From positions 2,666,001 through 2,730,000 of the forward strand of contig NZ_CP033465.1 in the NCBI RefSeq assembly GCF_003718715.1: a stretch of 64,000 bases of DNA. Reading direction: 5' to 3'. Positions 10,170-17,917 of this stretch are shown one piece after another. Below the pieces are notes generated by a model that worked only from the letters and a program-made list of their open reading frames with translations, searched no databases and was not told the DNA's origin. Each line of letters begins with the position of its first letter. Position 1 is the stretch's first letter. Both the position numbers and the translations under genes were made by a program. The stretch comes from Clostridium sp. JN-1 (lineage in GTDB: Bacteria; Bacillota; Clostridia; Clostridiales; Clostridiaceae).

Positions 10170-11559
10170 TCTTTTGTTCTCTCCCTTTAATCTTTATTTG
10201 TAAAATATTTTTTGTATTTTCAGTTACTTTAAATACCTCGCTTATTCTATAACCAACAATCCATGAAATCTCATTGTTAAAGCATATTATAGGAATTTTT
10301 TCTCTTTGATCTTTTATTACCTTTTCATCAATGAAAAAATCCTTTAATTTTTTACTTCCATTCATACCTAGAGGAATAAATCTATCTCCATTTTTTTTAT
10401 GTCTTAATACAATTTCACCTCTTATTTTATCATAATTAAAGTATTTAATTAGTTCGCTGCTATTTAGATTTTCAATATCTTCATTTTTTACTAAGTTTAA
10501 TTCTACAATTAGATTTTCTTCTTTTAACTCATTAACTCCCATGCTAAGTTTATATTCTCTATTGACCTTTTTATCAGTATCATTTCTTACTTTATATATG
10601 TAAATATCACCATAGTTGTTTATAATTTTTATATTGCCTGGTAAATTTAAAGTTTTTCCCGTAGAAGTACTTTGAATACTTAGTATCTGATAGATATGTG
10701 ATTTATCAAGGTTATATAAATTACCACACAAATTATAAATTGCAAGGCGTATGATCCTAGTTACAATAGCCTTGTGTTCAACAAATGCCCCTTTAGATAT
10801 TATAACCTTTTCTTCATTTATATCACAATATTTTTTAAATTTTTCTTTAGAAGTAAGATCTAAATAATCGTTATCTACCTTTATGGTATCAGATAATCTA
10901 TTTAAGGTTTTTATTATATCCTCATTAAAATTCTTTTGTATATATGGTATTAATTCTAACCTTATCTTATTTCTAGAATAAATGGTTTCTAAATTTGTCT
11001 TGTCTATTCTAGGATTTAAATCATTCAAAATACAATAGTTCTCTATTTGGCTTCTAGTTATATTTATAAGTGGTCTTACAAATATCTTATCTCTAACAGG
11101 CCTTATTCCAACTAATCCATCAAGACCTGTTCCTCTCATTATTCTCATAAGTATAGTTTCAGCTTGATCATTTGCATTATGTGCAATTGCTATCTTCTGA
11201 GCATTTAGCTCTTTTTTTAATTCATAGAAAAAGTCATATCTAGCCTTCCTTCCTGCACTTTCACATGATATATTTTTATCTTTAGATAACTTATTTACAT
11301 CAACTTTTCTGGATCTAAATTCTATATTTAATTTATTACAAAATCCTTTTACATATTCCTCATCCATGTCAGCTTCTCTTCCACGCAGACAGTGATTCAA
11401 ATGTGCTGCATAGATAGTTATACCTAACTTTTCTCTTAATTTATACAAACAATGTAAAAGACATATAGAATCTGGTCCGCCAGAAACAGCAGCTATTACC
11501 TTATCCCCTTTATCAAACATTGAGTACTTAACTATATTATCAAAAACTTTATCTATCAA
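10150..11559 (-). CDS. tilS: tRNA(Ile)-lysidine synthase
   Basis: Modifies C34 of tRNA-Ile(CAU) to lysidine with ATP and lysine, so that AUA is read as Ile and not Met. The N-terminal PP-loop ATPase carries SGGPDS (about 26-31) followed by HLNHCLRGREADMDEE and AHNANDQAETILMR; the C-terminal TilS domain lies near DRFIPLGMNGSKKLKDFF. The likely start is TTG 11559, 8 nt after AGGAG; an in-frame GTG at 11568 touches the ribosome binding site. Ends inside hpt (20-nt overlap), which implies coupled translation. Confidence 0.95.
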   Translation of the reverse strand: MIDKVFDNIVKYSMFDKGDKVIAAVSGGPDSICLLHCLYKLREKLGITIYAAHLNHCLRGREADMDEEYVKGFCNKLNIEFRSRKVDVNKLSKDKNISCESAGRKARYDFFYELKKELNAQKIAIAHNANDQAETILMRIMRGTGLDGLVGIRPVRDKIFVRPLINITRSQIENYCILNDLNPRIDKTNLETIYSRNKIRLELIPYIQKNFNEDIIKTLNRLSDTIKVDNDYLDLTSKEKFKKYCDINEEKVIISKGAFVEHKAIVTRIIRLAIYNLCGNLYNLDKSHIYQILSIQSTSTGKTLNLPGNIKIINNYGDIYIYKVRNDTDKKVNREYKLSMGVNELKEENLIVELNLVKNEDIENLNSSELIKYFNYDKIRGEIVLRHKKNGDRFIPLGMNGSKKLKDFFIDEKVIKDQREKIPIICFNNEISWIVGYRISEVFKVTENTKNILQIKIKGREQKNVSNEG

Positions 11560-11666
11560 TTTTAACACTCCTGATTGTTTTTATAGTCTGTAGTATATTA
11601 TATCATAAATATATTTATGATAACCTATACTTTTACTGCAATTTGCAAGTTAAAAAAATGCGATGC

Positions 11667-12277
11667 AATATTTTTGAGAGAACAGAAAAAACAGAGGACA
11701 GAGGACAGAGGACAGAGGACAATTGACAGAGAAGGTTGATTTTTTGCTAACGCAAAAGAATCTTTAAATTTATATAAGTTAGTAATGTTTTGCAATTAGC
11801 AAAACAAACCTAAAAAACAAATTAGTTTTTCTCTGATTCATTTGTGATAATGTCTTAGTATACCATTTGAGATTATGTCCCAAATAAATTAAAAATGTAT
11901 TAAAATACACCTCATAACAATAAGCAAGCGCACAGGGCAAGTACGAACGTATAACATTAATCTAAAAAATAAACTATAAAACCTAATACATGTATTTTCT
12001 AAAAAACACATGTATTAGGCTTATTAAGTTAACCCCAAATGTTTTAAAAACATTTGAGGTTATAATCAATCTAGATACTAATTATTATTGACATTAATAT
12101 CTTTAATATCGAGGGACATTTTCAAAAATAGTTAACACAATGTTTCACTTTAGTGAAACGAGTTATCAAAAATTTGATTAAAGATTTTTCTTAAGCGAAG
12201 CGGAGAAAAATCCTCCTTCACTGTCCTCTGTCCTCTAGGTTCCTGTACTCTGGTTCCCGTACTCTCAGAAAAATATT
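11667..12277. repeat. Repeat element A: structured element with long terminal inverted repeats
   Basis: Fills the 700-nt gap between tilS and spoIIE. Ends are inverted copies: outermost AATATTTTT(CT)GAGAG at both sides, then tandem ACAGAGG (four units at 11691-11718; a two-unit version in inverse orientation near 12217-12235), then GAAGG-N-GATTTTT. Each arm holds a hairpin: GTTTTGC/GCAAAAC at 11787-11805 and GTTTCACT/AGTGAAAC at 12142-12159. Two further inverted repeats lie inside, with arms CCTAATACATGT/ACATGTATTAGG (about 11981-12018) and one at 12031-12062; on minus the first is followed by TTTTATAG and could end spoIIE transcripts. The right end also has two degenerate units of about 14 nt (GTACTCTGGTTCC). 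No ORF was recognised. Same family as B and C. Confidence 0.75.
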
Positions 12278-12281
12278 CAAA

Positions 12282-14663
12282 TCAATATAAATTGTACACT
12301 TTTTCTACAATAACTGTCATATCATCTTTTACCTTTCCATTACTTAGTTCTTTAGCTTTATCCATGATCTCCTCACTTAATTCTTTTGGTTCAGTACATT
12401 TATTGTCTTTTAAAAAATCTACAAACCAATCTACATTTCCGACTGACTCATTTTCGTGATCTAAAATTCCATCACTCACCATTATAATAAAATCTCCATT
12501 TTTAATCTTCTCTTTACTCATATCAATATCAGGCTTGTCCAGAACTCCTATAGGTAAAGTTTTTGAATCAACTACAGTAATATCTTGACCTTTCTTTATA
12601 AAGCTTGCAGCTGCTCCTATCTTCATAAAGTCTACCTTTCCTCTATATAAATCTATACTGCTTAAATCTATAGTTGAAAATTTCTCATCTTCGGAAAACT
12701 TAATACTCATTATAGAATTTACGGTATTTATAGCTGTAATCTTATCAAATCCTTGTTTTAAAAACTTTTGTATTATATTTACTACAGCTCCACTTTCCTG
12801 GCCAGCTTCAGGCCCTGAACCCATTCCATCACTTATCATGCTCACATACGTACCATCTGCTGAATTCCCAAATGTATAGCTGTCCCCACTAAGTTCTTCT
12901 CCATCTTTACACATCCTGCGTACATAAGTTGATACATAAAACTTAGGCATTTCTTCAAAAGTAACGTCACAAGTTTTTAAGGATTTATTTATATTACATC
13001 CATCTCCATTTATGAACATAATTTTATCTGTTGCTTGATTTACTAAAGGTAATACTTTCTTTGCACATAATTGCTTTCCTCCACAAGCATCCATAGATAT
13101 TTTGATTACCAGTCTATCATTCTTATCATTATAACAAAATATGTCTACATACTTTATCTTGTTCTTGTTTAATATCCTCCTTAAGTCATTTTCAACTTCT
13201 GGATTGAACCTTATATTCATTTCAAACTCTTTTACTATTTCAGATACTGAGCCTGCCATATTATCTATTTGCCCGCCGAGTAATTCCCTACACTCACTTA
13301 ATCTGCTTCTCCACATCTCACTTATTATATAATTATTAGCTATATTTTCAGTTTCTTTTAAAAGGATAGATCTCCTGGTACATTTTCTCTCCAATTCATA
13401 TGGCATATCTTTCTTATTATCTTGAAAATTTTGTATTAGTTCACCCAAAGCATTGTAGGTATAAAAATTTTCTCTGCTCCAGCACATCGATTTCATACTG
13501 CAATCACTGCAAACCCTACTTGCAAGGTTTTCAATCATAGCACTGCTTTTATCCTTCATAATGAGTTTGTCGTTATCCACAAGTTTTTCAAGCACTTCTG
13601 CTACATTATGCAGTATATCTGAAAAACTTTCTAACTTAACCATTAAAATACCCTTAATTCTTTCAGCATAACTCTCTTTAAAATACTCCTGTTTTTTCTC
13701 CCATTCTAACTCCACTTCTATCTTCTTCAAAACACTCATAGGTATAGCTAAAAAGATACAGCAGCTTATGACAACTTCAATTATTTTAAATTCAACTGCT
13801 ATATTTGAATACATCTTAAGTACGGAGAATGCGACCAAATATGAAATACCGCTCATCCATTTTCCAGTTTCTCTAAAAACACCTGAAATAAGCCCACCTA
13901 ATCCATACACTCCAACGTAAATTATCATGTTACTTGACGTTACGCCTATTATGGTACCCATTGCAACACCTACTGCTGATCCAGCTGAACTTCCTTTTAC
14001 ATATCCGAGTATAAGTACAAAAGTTAATGCTACAACATTTCTTACAGCAATACCTTTTATAACAACTCCCCATGTACCTGCAACAATTAAAGACATAACT
14101 ACGGACATGCTTATTATCTCTTCACTTGTATATAAATGTCTTGTCCTAAGTTGTTTAAAACACCCTATAGAATAATTGATAATAAAACATATTGGAAATA
14201 CACAACAAATTTCAAAAAATGAAGTTAAAAGTGACATACTTAATATTATTCTATCTACAAACACTTTATAGAGTACGAACTCTACAAATATACTGGAAAA
14301 TAATATTAATAATTTAGTCCTTTGATGCATATTATTTAATATATATTTAAAGCTCATAAGTATAAGTACAGATATTAAATACATAGGTAAATCCTTTACA
14401 TTATTAATTGTAGATATGTATCCTAATAATGTACCAATTCCAGCTGATAATGATACTTTTTTATCTTCTGATATTATAATTGCTATTAAAAAAGCTAACC
14501 CAAACGGTGCCATGAGGTTTACCATAACTACTCTGCTTGCTAAAAGTGCTGATAGAAATACTATTGACGTTTTTACAAGTGGAAACTTAATAAGCTTTTG
14601 TTTTTGTTTTTCTTTTGCTTTCTTTTTTCTTTGGTATGGAAAAATCTCTACTCCATATTGCAT
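12282..14663 (-). CDS. spoIIE: Stage II sporulation protein E, PP2C-type phosphatase
   Basis: Membrane phosphatase at the asymmetric septum that dephosphorylates SpoIIAA and so releases sigma-F in the forespore. From ATG 14663 it has 793 residues. The N-terminus is basic (YQRKKKAKEKQKQK) and is followed by about ten hydrophobic helices to residue 310, a central regulatory region, and a C-terminal PP2C domain with the metal-binding segments SYTFGNSADGTYVSMISDGM and FIIMVSDGILDH. GGTAGGTG lies 7 nt before ATG 14663. The in-frame ATG 14729 lies in the promoter and is rejected. Followed by repeat element A. Confidence 0.95.
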   Translation of the reverse strand: MQYGVEIFPYQRKKKAKEKQKQKLIKFPLVKTSIVFLSALLASRVVMVNLMAPFGLAFLIAIIISEDKKVSLSAGIGTLLGYISTINNVKDLPMYLISVLILMSFKYILNNMHQRTKLLILFSSIFVEFVLYKVFVDRIILSMSLLTSFFEICCVFPICFIINYSIGCFKQLRTRHLYTSEEIISMSVVMSLIVAGTWGVVIKGIAVRNVVALTFVLILGYVKGSSAGSAVGVAMGTIIGVTSSNMIIYVGVYGLGGLISGVFRETGKWMSGISYLVAFSVLKMYSNIAVEFKIIEVVISCCIFLAIPMSVLKKIEVELEWEKKQEYFKESYAERIKGILMVKLESFSDILHNVAEVLEKLVDNDKLIMKDKSSAMIENLASRVCSDCSMKSMCWSRENFYTYNALGELIQNFQDNKKDMPYELERKCTRRSILLKETENIANNYIISEMWRSRLSECRELLGGQIDNMAGSVSEIVKEFEMNIRFNPEVENDLRRILNKNKIKYVDIFCYNDKNDRLVIKISMDACGGKQLCAKKVLPLVNQATDKIMFINGDGCNINKSLKTCDVTFEEMPKFYVSTYVRRMCKDGEELSGDSYTFGNSADGTYVSMISDGMGSGPEAGQESGAVVNIIQKFLKQGFDKITAINTVNSIMSIKFSEDEKFSTIDLSSIDLYRGKVDFMKIGAAASFIKKGQDITVVDSKTLPIGVLDKPDIDMSKEKIKNGDFIIMVSDGILDHENESVGNVDWFVDFLKDNKCTEPKELSEEIMDKAKELSNGKVKDDMTVIVEKVYNLY

Positions 14664-14696
14664 GGCTAAACACCTACCTATAAAATTATTACCTCT

Positions 14697-14729
14697 ATTA
14701 TAGCAAAGCTTTCTGGAAATAAATGTCAT
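14697..14729 (-). promoter_or_regulatory. spoIIE promoter with 21-bp spacer
   Basis: Minus strand: ATGACA (14729-14724), a 21-bp spacer, then TATAAT (14702-14697), 34 nt before the spoIIE start codon. Spo0A-activated sigma-A promoters of Bacillus spoIIE and spoIIG have the same unusually long 21-22 bp spacer, which fits this gene. I could not find a clean 0A box by eye. Confidence 0.6.
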
Positions 14730-14871
14730 AACATGAAATTCACCCTATTTTTTTTAGGACATATAATTCTATGTTTTTTATAATTGTCTAGTTTAGATAC
14801 ATACAAGCAGAAATTTGTTTTTTATGAGATTAATTACACAAGGAATATCATATTTGTGTTTTTTATAATAC

Positions 14872-14904
14872 TAAAAAGGTCTATAGTGATTAACTATAGA
14901 CCTT
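14872..14904 (-). terminator. Terminator of the tRNA cluster
   Basis: Perfect 12-bp stem (AAGGTCTATAGT at 14876-14887, ACTATAGACCTT at 14893-14904) with loop GATTA. On the minus strand TTTTT follows. It closes the tRNA transcript after the tRNA-Met pseudogene. Confidence 0.85.
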
Positions 14905-14907
14905 ACT

Positions 14908-14984
14908 TAACAGCGTAAATAGAATTTTAACCTGCAGCACTTCGGGTATGAACCGAATGTTCCAGCCAACTAAACTATTTAGCC
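14908..14984 (-). pseudogene. Degenerate tRNA-Met (CAT) pseudogene
   Basis: Full-length relic of the elongator tRNA-Met found intact at 15184-15260. The anticodon arm (TTCGG-TTCATAC-CCGAA) is unchanged, and the D-stem has shifted to G-T-T-T pairing with A-A-C partners. The acceptor stem has two mismatches, the T-loop reads TTAAAAT instead of TTCAAGT, and the encoded CCA is lost (GTTA). Last gene of the cluster in transcription order, directly before the terminator. Confidence 0.8.
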
Positions 14985-15001
14985 GCATAATATTCTTTTT
15001 T

Positions 15002-15077
<76 letters not shown>

Positions 15078-15087
15078 ATATTAATAT

Positions 15088-15176
15088 TGGTGCTGAGGAC
15101 CGGAATCGAACCGGTACGGGTTTTAAAGCCCGCAGGATTTTAAGTCCTGTGCGTCTGCCAGTTCCGCCACTCCAGC
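15088..15176 (-). tRNA. tRNA-Leu (TAA), copy 2, with acceptor-stem mismatch
   Basis: 89-nt type II tRNA with long variable arm; anticodon loop CTTAAAA gives TAA. The acceptor stem GCTGGAG pairs with CCTCAGC, leaving an A-C mismatch at the sixth pair; the sister copy at 15363-15451 has CTTCAGC and pairs fully. CCA is encoded. Confidence 0.93.
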
Positions 15177-15183
15177 ACAATAT

Positions 15184-15260
15184 TGGTAGCGGAAATAGGA
15201 CTTGAACCTACGACACTTCGGGTATGAACCGAATGCTCTAGCCAGCTGAGCTATTCCGCC
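15184..15260 (-). tRNA. tRNA-Met (CAT), elongator
   Basis: 77-nt cloverleaf with CCA. Acceptor GGCGGAA/TTCCGCT, D-arm GCTC...GAGC, anticodon loop TTCATAC (CAT), T-loop TTCAAGT. The alternative, tRNA-Ile2 whose CAT is converted to lysidine by TilS, is less likely from the acceptor and D-arm but cannot be fully excluded by eye. Confidence 0.85.
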
Positions 15261-15276
15261 GCATAATATTCTTTTT

Positions 15277-15352
<76 letters not shown>

Positions 15353-15362
15353 ATATTAATAT

Positions 15363-15451
15363 TGGTGCTGAAGACCGGAATCGAACCGGTACGGGTTTTA
15401 AAGCCCGCAGGATTTTAAGTCCTGTGCGTCTGCCAGTTCCGCCACTCCAGC
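15363..15451 (-). tRNA. tRNA-Leu (TAA), copy 1
   Basis: 89-nt type II tRNA with TAA anticodon in loop CTTAAAA, fully paired acceptor stem and encoded CCA. First gene of the cluster, just after the promoter. Confidence 0.95.
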
Positions 15452-15483
15452 AACTCATGTGTTATCAACTGACGACATATATT

Positions 15484-15512
15484 ATTATAATTCATGAAAA
15501 TACTATTGTCAA
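15484..15512 (-). promoter_or_regulatory. Sigma-A promoter of the tRNA cluster
   Basis: Minus strand: consensus TTGACA (15512-15507), 17-bp spacer, consensus TATAAT (15489-15484), about 32 nt before the first tRNA. A perfect match to both hexamers fits high stable-RNA expression. Confidence 0.85.
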
Positions 15513-15547
15513 CTACTTTTTTTATAAATATTTTTAACAATATTATA

Positions 15548-15568
15548 GAGGGTTAAAGTTTAACCCTC
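15548..15568 (-). terminator. Probable terminator after the S1-domain gene
   Basis: Inverted repeat with arms AGGGTTAAA and TTTAACCCT immediately past the stop codon. The T run after it on the minus strand is poor (CTATAATATT), so it may be only a weak terminator. Confidence 0.5.
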
Positions 15569-15581
15569 CGAATTAACTGAA

Positions 15582-15992
15582 TTAGTAATTAGAAGTTTTT
15601 TTATATCCTCTTGCCCTTGAATCCTGATGTTTTTTAAGGTCTTGAAATCTCTCTTCGCTATCCTTTAGAAATTTAGACATTCTATCTTCAAAATCTCCTT
15701 GATAGCTTTTAGTCTTTTCTTTTTGCCAATCAATTTCAATTGGCCTTAAACTTTTCTTTTCTGACAAAGCCTGCTTTATTGATAAACTTATCTTACCCTT
15801 TTCATCAATTGAAATTACCTTAACCCTTACTTTGTCTTTTTCTTTCAAATAATCTCTTATGTCTTTTACATAAGCATCTGAAACCTCGGATATATGGACT
15901 AAACCAGTTTTCCCTTCAATTTCAACAAAAGCTCCAAAATTTGTGATATTAACCACTACGCCTTCTAGTATGGATCCTGCCTTTAAGGTCAT
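15582..15992 (-). CDS. S1 RNA-binding domain protein (YabR-like)
   Basis: The 136-residue protein has one S1 domain at residues 3-75 (GSILEGVVVNITNFGAFVEI, GLVHISEVSDAYVKDIRDYL, VKVISIDEKGKISLSIKQAL) and a charged tail rich in Lys, Glu and Asp. Comparable to Bacillus YabR/general stress protein 13, whose gene also follows divIC and precedes spoIIE. It presumably binds RNA or ribosomes; the exact target is unknown. AGGAGG precedes the ATG. Last protein gene of the yabP-yabQ-divIC group, with a hairpin just after the stop. Confidence 0.88.
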   Translation of the reverse strand: MTLKAGSILEGVVVNITNFGAFVEIEGKTGLVHISEVSDAYVKDIRDYLKEKDKVRVKVISIDEKGKISLSIKQALSEKKSLRPIEIDWQKEKTKSYQGDFEDRMSKFLKDSEERFQDLKKHQDSRARGYKKTSNY

Positions 15993-16057
15993 ATTAAAAA
16001 GATTCCTCCTTAAAATAAAATAATATTATATATAGAAATTAAATTTGTAACCTTATG

Positions 16058-16330
16058 TTAGTTTTTTGCATTTATTACAGGGGTCTCTCCTTGTTTAATA
16101 AGACCTAATCTCTCTCTAGCTAATTTTTCAACGTAATCATCTGTCTTAGACATTTTAACCTCATCCTGTAATTTTTCATTTTCATCTTTTATTTTTTGTT
16201 CTTGTAATTGTTTATCTGCAATTTGCTTTTTTATTTTGTACATAGTAACTTGCTGACTTGCAAATATATAGCATATGTAAGCAAATATAAAAGCATACAA
16301 GAGTTTTTTGGGTTTAAATTTTTTTTTCAT
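16058..16330 (-). CDS. divIC: Septum formation initiator, DivIC/FtsB family
   Basis: Small bitopic division protein that joins FtsL and DivIB at the septum. About 90 residues: basic cytoplasmic start (MKKKFKPKK), one membrane helix (about 9-25, LLYAFIFAYICYIFA), a coiled coil (IKKQIADKQLQEQKIKDENE) and the family C-terminus ARERLGLIKQGE. ATG 16330 lies 4 nt after GGTGAG; the in-frame ATG at 16342 lacks a ribosome binding site. Placed between yabQ and the S1 gene as in Bacillus. Confidence 0.88.
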   Translation of the reverse strand: MKKKFKPKKLLYAFIFAYICYIFASQQVTMYKIKKQIADKQLQEQKIKDENEKLQDEVKMSKTDDYVEKLARERLGLIKQGETPVINAKN

Positions 16331-16408
16331 ATCACTCACCATTAATTTTCAGATAGCCAACCAAAACATCATACTTATATTCTAATTTGCTTTTATGTTT
16401 TGTTCAAG

Positions 16409-16819
16409 TCATTTTTTATAATTTTTCTTAATTTTTATCTTAATATTATAAGTTAGTAGTGAAAAAGGGTAAATTATGATATTCATTAATACTCTAAAAC
16501 CCTTAGCTGTAAATTTTATTAATTTTGTCCCAACCTTTATAAAAGCTGCGCTAAACAGTTTAATATATATACATATACCAATAGCTATCAGCATATATAC
16601 ATAAGCACCTATGTATATGTAATCAGTAACAATTAAAAATATAAAAACTATTATGGCCGCTAATATCCAAAAAAGTAAGTCCTCCAAAAATGATATAAAT
16701 TTGTTTATAATACCATAGCCCCTTATTATCTTATATATATCAAACAGTACCCCTGTCATAATTCCTGCAGTAATGCTAAAAACAAAGCATTCAAACTGTT
16801 TAGTTATAGAAATTATCAT
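16409..16819 (-). CDS. yabQ: Spore cortex biosynthesis protein YabQ
   Basis: Mother-cell membrane protein required for spore cortex formation in Bacillus. The 136-residue product has an N-terminal amphipathic segment (ITKQFECFVFSITAGIMTGVL), two or three further membrane helices (about 45-92) and a basic tail KIKIKKNYKK, matching the family in size and hydropathy. It begins 9 nt after yabP, and sigma-E control is expected from the family; I did not find a clear sigma-E promoter here. Confidence 0.85.
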   Translation of the reverse strand: MIISITKQFECFVFSITAGIMTGVLFDIYKIIRGYGIINKFISFLEDLLFWILAAIIVFIFLIVTDYIYIGAYVYMLIAIGICIYIKLFSAAFIKVGTKLIKFTAKGFRVLMNIIIYPFSLLTYNIKIKIKKNYKK

Positions 16820-16828
16820 CTATATCCC

Positions 16829-17122
16829 TTACTTGAATAGCTTCGATATTATGCTTTCTTTGCTCTTTTTAGCTTCTTTACTCATATATATACAGGAATT
16901 TATCATGCCTATTATTATAACATCACCATTTTGAACATCTAACTTATTCATTTTAAGGTTACTTCCTTTAATGCTTAGCGTACCCAAATTAGTATTTAAA
17001 ATTATTTGCTCTTCATTAAAACTAACAACTTCTAAAACACCACTTAATGTCAGTTTTTTTCTATTTTCAATATTCATAATGCTCTTTTTTTCGTCTGCTA
17101 TTTTAGTCTCCTTTTTCTCCAT
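16829..17122 (-). CDS. yabP: Sporulation protein YabP
   Basis: Needed for spore development in Bacillus and usually paired with yabQ. The 97-residue product contains the YabP/YqfC-type beta-rich domain (NRKKLTLSGVLEVVSFNEEQ, LNTNLGTLSIKGSNLKMNKL) after a 20-residue charged N-terminal tail. GGAGGGATATT precedes ATG 17122. Directly upstream of yabQ and 95 nt after rqcP. No membrane segment seen. Confidence 0.88.
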   Translation of the reverse strand: MEKKETKIADEKKSIMNIENRKKLTLSGVLEVVSFNEEQIILNTNLGTLSIKGSNLKMNKLDVQNGDVIIIGMINSCIYMSKEAKKSKESIISKLFK

Positions 17123-17216
17123 AATATCCCTCCACTCATAACCAATATATGCACCTGCTGTAAGGAATATTACTAATTGAAACAGCTTAAAATAAAATTA
17201 AAGAAACAAATTATGC

Positions 17217-17459
17217 TTAGCTTATAATTTCATACATACTCGAAACATTTTCTTTTGTTACATGCTCTGCTACTTTTAATATTCTAGCCTTCAATGATTT
17301 GCTGGCATATTGTATTTCTATAATATCACCTTCAGATATCTCAGTACTTGGTTTAGCAACTTTACCATTGATGCTGACTCTTCCACATTCACACACTTCT
17401 TTTGCTATAGTCCTTCTTTTTATTATTCTAGATACCTTAAGATACTTGTCCAGTCTCAT
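17217..17459 (-). CDS. rqcP: S4-domain RNA-binding protein RqcP (YabO/Hsp15-like)
   Basis: Small S4-domain protein that, in Bacillus, binds the 50S subunit with peptidyl-tRNA and supports C-terminal alanine tailing by RqcH in ribosome-associated quality control. The 80 residues are nearly all S4 domain: MRLDKYLKVSRIIKRRTIAK, CECGRVSINGKVAKPS, then SEGDIIEIQYASKSLKARIL. Located between hup and yabP, the usual position. GAGGAGGTAA precedes ATG 17459. Confidence 0.88.
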   Translation of the reverse strand: MRLDKYLKVSRIIKRRTIAKEVCECGRVSINGKVAKPSTEISEGDIIEIQYASKSLKARILKVAEHVTKENVSSMYEIIS

Positions 17460-17483
17460 TAACTTACCTCCTCATTTAAAACA

Positions 17484-17513
17484 AAAAACCCAGATTTACA
17501 CCTAGGTTTTCTA
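17484..17513 (-). terminator. Rho-independent terminator after hup
   Basis: On the minus strand AAAACCTAG pairs with CTGGGTTTT around a short A/T loop, followed by TTTTTTGTTTT. It sits between hup and rqcP. Confidence 0.8.
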
Positions 17514-17530
17514 AAATAACAATTTGAATA

Positions 17531-17806
17531 TTATTTGTTTACTTTATCTTTGAACTCTTTACCAGCCTTAAATACAGGAACTGTAGATTCTGGTATCTGT
17601 ATTTCTTCCTTAGTCCTTGGATTTCTACCTACTCTTGCAGCCCTTTTTCTTGTTTCAAATGTTCCAAATCCAACTAACTGAACCTTTTCACCTTTTTCAA
17701 GTGTTTCTTCAACACTTTCTATTAAAGCCTTTAAAACTACTTCTGCATCCTTTTTTGTCACCTTTGATTTTTCTGATATACTTGCAATTAATTCTGATTT
17801 ATTCAC
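17531..17806 (-). CDS. hup: DNA-binding protein HU
   Basis: Histone-like dimer that bends and compacts DNA. 91 residues with the full HU/IHF fold: MNKSELIASISEKSKVTKKD, GFGTFETRKRAARVGRNPRT (DNA-binding arm with the Arg-Asn-Pro tip), and VPVFKAGKEFKDKVN. Starts with GTG, 7 nt after AGGAGGT. Followed by a strong terminator, so hup can be expressed at its own level between mazG and rqcP. Confidence 0.97.
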   Translation of the reverse strand: MNKSELIASISEKSKVTKKDAEVVLKALIESVEETLEKGEKVQLVGFGTFETRKRAARVGRNPRTKEEIQIPESTVPVFKAGKEFKDKVNK

Positions 17807-17917
17807 CTTTTTTACCTCCTTAATATTGAATATACTATGTTTGACATACTAGCATATTCTTCACCGATTTAAAAAATCCTTCTTTTTCAAAGTATTTTTG
17901 CATAAAAAGCTAAAATA

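Noticed and set aside
11691-11718. Tandem ACAGAGG units as a CRISPR array
   Set aside because: Seven-base units without spacers; they belong to the terminal inverted repeats of element A.
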